64,000 nt of DNA from an uncultured Photobacterium sp. (GTDB lineage Bacteria; Pseudomonadota; Gammaproteobacteria; Enterobacterales; Vibrionaceae): positions 372,001 to 436,000 of the forward strand of contig NZ_CANMZV010000001.1 in NCBI RefSeq assembly GCF_947502415.1. The letters run 5' to 3'. Below are positions 61,594 to 64,000 of the stretch, one piece after another. Position numbers and translations under genes: made by a program. The notes beneath the pieces are model-generated. The model worked only from the letters and a program-made list of their open reading frames with translations. It searched no databases and had not been told where the DNA came from. Within the stretch, counting starts at the first letter, position 1. The number at the start of each line of letters is the position of its first letter.

Positions 61594-61867
61594 AATTATG
61601 CTTCGTATCAAATAAAAACCGCGTCATTTTACGCAGATTTATCAATTTGCCCAATGGCTAGAAGCTACAACACCAATGGTTGGAGGTCTAACCACATGAT
61701 TATGTATAAATTTCAAGCAGATTAACCCAAATTATTGGGTTATGTCTGTTGTTAGAGTAGCAATTTCTGCTAAAAAATCGTCAAAAATTGTTGTTAACCA
61801 CCTCAGTTATTGACCCTTAAGCAAAAACAGAACAATATGTGCGTGCTTTTTTGCTAGAGACTTCACT

Positions 61868-62554
61868 ATGAAACAGGCTATTGAATTTTCACACTGTATC
61901 CATAATTATCTGTACGTTGGTTCACGACGTAAAAGTCATACCTCATATATGATTGTCGTTTCCGAAGGTTCTGCACTTATCCGGCTTGGTAAACAAGAAT
62001 TCTTAGTCTCAAAAGGTAATGGCTTTTGGATTCCGTTCGATTGCCTTCATGCATTAACAGTTATTCCCGGAACAAAATTTGAGAAAGTTGAGTTCTCTGC
62101 GCGTCTGACGATACCTGTGTGCCGCAATGCTGGCTTCTTCAAAGTTACGGCACTGGACTCAGCGTTACTAAACGAATTACGTACAGAATCACAAAAAGAA
62201 GACTCTCCTGAGCAAGTTCAAGTTGTGACAAATCTGCTTCGTGTTGTAGCAGATCAGGCCACAAAACTAAAAGTAAAAACAAACTCACTTTGCCCTTCTC
62301 TACCCAATAATTTTGACCAGTCGCTAAGTCTTCTAATAAAAGGTGACAAGGTAACGGATAAATCAGCTATTAGCGCCATTTCAAATGTTATTGGTGTATC
62401 TACCAATGAGTTTGAAGCCTGCATCACAATGCGCGAGGCACTGAAGTTATCACGCTCAGGCAGAAAGCTGAATCAAATCGCAGATAAGCTCAAAATGCCG
62501 GCTGATACTATCTCGGCACTTGCAAAGCCGATTCTGGGTGAAACACTGGCTTAA
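61868..62554 (+). CDS. Cupin / AraC-like regulator with degenerate DNA-binding domain
   Basis: 228 residues. N-terminal cupin-type ligand domain (SYMIVVSEGSALIRLGKQEF; GFWIPFDCLHALTVIPG) as in AraC-family proteins. The C-terminal helix region (ITMREALKLSRSGRKLNQIA then DKLKMPADTIS) resembles the first AraC helix-turn-helix but the second half of the usual 100-residue domain is short or altered. It may bind DNA weakly or act as a modulator. Confidence 0.65.
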   Translation: MKQAIEFSHCIHNYLYVGSRRKSHTSYMIVVSEGSALIRLGKQEFLVSKGNGFWIPFDCLHALTVIPGTKFEKVEFSARLTIPVCRNAGFFKVTALDSALLNELRTESQKEDSPEQVQVVTNLLRVVADQATKLKVKTNSLCPSLPNNFDQSLSLLIKGDKVTDKSAISAISNVIGVSTNEFEACITMREALKLSRSGRKLNQIADKLKMPADTISALAKPILGETLA

Positions 62555-62570
62555 GGCTGCATTACTGAGA

Positions 62571-62604
62571 TAAAAAAAGCGACGTTGATAAGTCGCTTTT
62601 TTAT
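62571..62604. terminator. Intrinsic terminator
   Basis: AAAAAAGCGAC pairs with GTCGCTTTTTT across about eight bases; convergent arrangement with the next gene. Confidence 0.88.
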
Positions 62605-62618
62605 CGAATTCAACAGTT

Positions 62619-63140
62619 TTATTGAATAGGGATTTCTACCTGCAAAAACACATCATCATTATCATCGTTATGCCAACGGTAGTCTAATCTAACTCTGGGA
62701 GAGCGACTGTCGTTACCCATCATCCCTAAACTCATTTGCAAGCCGTGGTTTTTAATCCACTCTTCTGCATCCTCGATTCTCAAGATATCAACATCCTCAT
62801 ATTTTTCCGGCATCCATAACCCGACACCATAAAACGTTGAATTAGACTCCGAAGACAATACAGGAGAATCACTTAGACCGAGCCAGTCATCCCAGAAGTC
62901 ATCATTAGTTTCGCGCTCCTGCTTCCAGGTTAAATGTGCAGTGTGTAATTGTTGTAATGCTTTATCATGCTGAGGGTCAACATAAGAACATAAAGTGACA
63001 ATCTTCTCTTCATATTCATCAGCTAAAGCAGCAAGTTCACGAATATCATACTGCTGACACGGTATAGCCGATACATCAGACACGTTAACAACTCCGGTGA
63101 GTACAATACTAAACAATATTTTCTTGTTTCTACTATTCAC
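62619..63140 (-). CDS. Hypothetical secreted protein, 173 aa
   Basis: The GTG at 63140 follows GGAAGG with good spacing and gives a signal peptide (ILFSIVLTGVVNVSDVSA). Mature part is acidic with several Trp and Asp/Asn residues (TNDDFWDDWLGLSDSPVL). The longer frame to 63170 adds a non-signal region. Unknown function. Confidence 0.55.
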   Translation of the reverse strand: MNSRNKKILFSIVLTGVVNVSDVSAIPCQQYDIRELAALADEYEEKIVTLCSYVDPQHDKALQQLHTAHLTWKQERETNDDFWDDWLGLSDSPVLSSESNSTFYGVGLWMPEKYEDVDILRIEDAEEWIKNHGLQMSLGMMGNDSRSPRVRLDYRWHNDDNDDVFLQVEIPIQ

Positions 63141-63198
63141 AACCAAGCCTTCCACGCCAAAGACCAACACAGTACGAGCTCTATTCTACTACAATATG

Positions 63199-63732
63199 TC
63201 AGTCATGTTCACGAAAACTATAATGAGCCTTATCAGTAAGCATTCTAGCCACTTTTTTTGTTGTCAAATGTGAGATACTGCGACTCTTGACAATATTATC
63301 ACGTATTATTGTGCTTCTAATCTTAACAGTTTCCGGGCATGCCAAAATCTGCCACTTACTCAAGATTTCGTCAGATTTGTAAAACTTACTAAAGCTTAGA
63401 AAGTTGTCTGGACCAACAACAAATGTAAGTTCTGCTTCAGGCATCCGCGTCTGAAGCTCAGTCAGCACAGCAAATGTTGTGATCGATTCATCCCCTACAG
63501 CCATTTCCTTCTCTAGCCGTGAGAGCTCTAGATTAGGTAAAGCCAAATCATCGATGAATGCCTCTACCAATTCGCAACGAGCATCGTAATCAATCATCGC
63601 CTTACCCCAGGCATGAGCGTAACTAGGTAATAGTAAGACTCGATCAAAGTGCCATAAGCGCTCCAGTACCGATTTGTGACCTAAACTAGGTGGATTAAAC
63701 GCGCTACCAAACACCGCAATTGATGTTGTCAT
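63199..63732 (-). CDS. NadD-like nicotinate-nucleotide adenylyltransferase family protein
   Basis: 177 residues. GSAFNPPSLGHKSVLERL carries the (H/G)xGH nucleotidyltransferase signature and ISHLTTKKVARML-type C-terminal motif; KIRSTIIRDNI supplies the phosphate-binding ISSTxIR-like motif (here IRSTIIR). Smaller than NadD (about 215), so it may be a paralogue of NadD or a NadM-like enzyme. Divergent from nadE, which fits a role in NAD synthesis. Confidence 0.8.
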   Translation of the reverse strand: MTTSIAVFGSAFNPPSLGHKSVLERLWHFDRVLLLPSYAHAWGKAMIDYDARCELVEAFIDDLALPNLELSRLEKEMAVGDESITTFAVLTELQTRMPEAELTFVVGPDNFLSFSKFYKSDEILSKWQILACPETVKIRSTIIRDNIVKSRSISHLTTKKVARMLTDKAHYSFREHD

Positions 63733-63915
63733 GACTAGAATGCCCCTTTTTTATACCGATTTCGCACAAATTCAATTTTATTGTGAGTTCAGGATTGATC
63801 CTTACTTAGAGTTATCGCATGATTTTATTAAAGGTTTAATGCAAATTTGCCATTTTTTGCATTCGAACAAGCTAAATGACTAGATAGTGGGCAATGCCCT
63901 GAGGATTCATTGACT

Positions 63916-64000
63916 ATGGAACAGCTAATTCGCGCTGAAATGCGCGTATTGCCAGAAATTGATACTGACTTTGAAATTCAGCGACGTATCAGTTTTATTC
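63916..64000 (+). CDS. nadE: NAD+ synthetase (5' part only)
   Basis: The frame from ATG 63916 to the window edge reads [20 protein letters not shown] and continues into IQRRISFI, matching the N-terminus of NH3-dependent NadE from Vibrio. NadE makes NAD from deamido-NAD. Divergently placed from the NadD-like gene; the rest of the gene lies beyond the window. Confidence 0.75.
   Translation, partial: MEQLIRAEMRVLPEIDTDFEIQRRISFI

Overview
The window looks like a piece of a Vibrionaceae chromosome (Vibrio, Photobacterium, Enterovibrio or a close relative). It carries the gammaproteobacterial ydbH-ynbE-ydbL, etf, umuDC and yciH genes, several small families common in Vibrionaceae, a group 2 (RpoS-like) sigma factor paralogue, and a 28-bp site at 39737-39764 that, read on the minus strand, matches the Vibrio chromosome 1 dif consensus as I remember it at all but one central base. 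The window therefore probably lies in the replication terminus of the large chromosome.

Layout. 1-39.5 kb is mostly ordinary chromosome: a heme-binding domain protein, a Mut7-C RNase, a PepT-like peptidase, a VIT-family transporter, an orphan beta-class DNA methyltransferase, a GH13 amylase lipoprotein, cutA, an APH-like kinase with a MATE pump, the divergent ETF-QO/etfBA cluster behind a LiuR-like operator, a second MATE pump, SOS-regulated umuDC, a YeiH-type permease, the ydbL-ynbE-ydbH envelope operon, a LysR regulator, a Pat/YfiQ protein acetyltransferase, ddl, a yhfG-fic toxin-antitoxin pair, a Cre-like recombinase and yciH.

39.7-52.1 kb is an array of Xer-dependent elements at dif. The first is an 11-kb inovirus (filamentous) prophage: repressor, operators, HUH-type Rep, ssDNA-binding protein, coat proteins, a TTCG-loop terminator after the major coat gene, pIII, pVI-like protein, Zot and a minus-strand trio. 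It also carries AT-rich cargo (a PLD-like/winged-helix protein, a two-gene membrane unit and a regulator). A second dif-like site (50759-50787) separates it from a 1.3-kb element with only two or three small genes and a paralogous regulator, which ends at a third dif-like site (52085-52113). The Rep-to-Zot block is visibly GC-rich; the flanks and the cargo are AT-rich.

52.2-55.6 kb is accessory debris: a broken ISNCY-type transposase, an isoprenylcysteine methyltransferase family protein, and an IS3-family element with a 3-bp target duplication whose orfB carries a nonsense codon. 56-64 kb returns to chromosome: the sigma factor, small envelope proteins, a LysR regulator, an OmpA-like lipoprotein, an acyltransferase, a cupin/AraC-like protein, a NadD-like nucleotidyltransferase and the start of nadE.

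Most notable: (i) four TGCCT repeats in the signal-peptide region of the amylase put its best start out of frame, as in a phase-variable OFF state; (ii) tandem dif-integrated elements, including a minimal cassette with unknown cargo; (iii) a 67-codon frame inside zot with natural codon use that appears to distort zot codon choice, suggesting an overlapping gene. tRNA and rRNA genes and CRISPR arrays were not seen.
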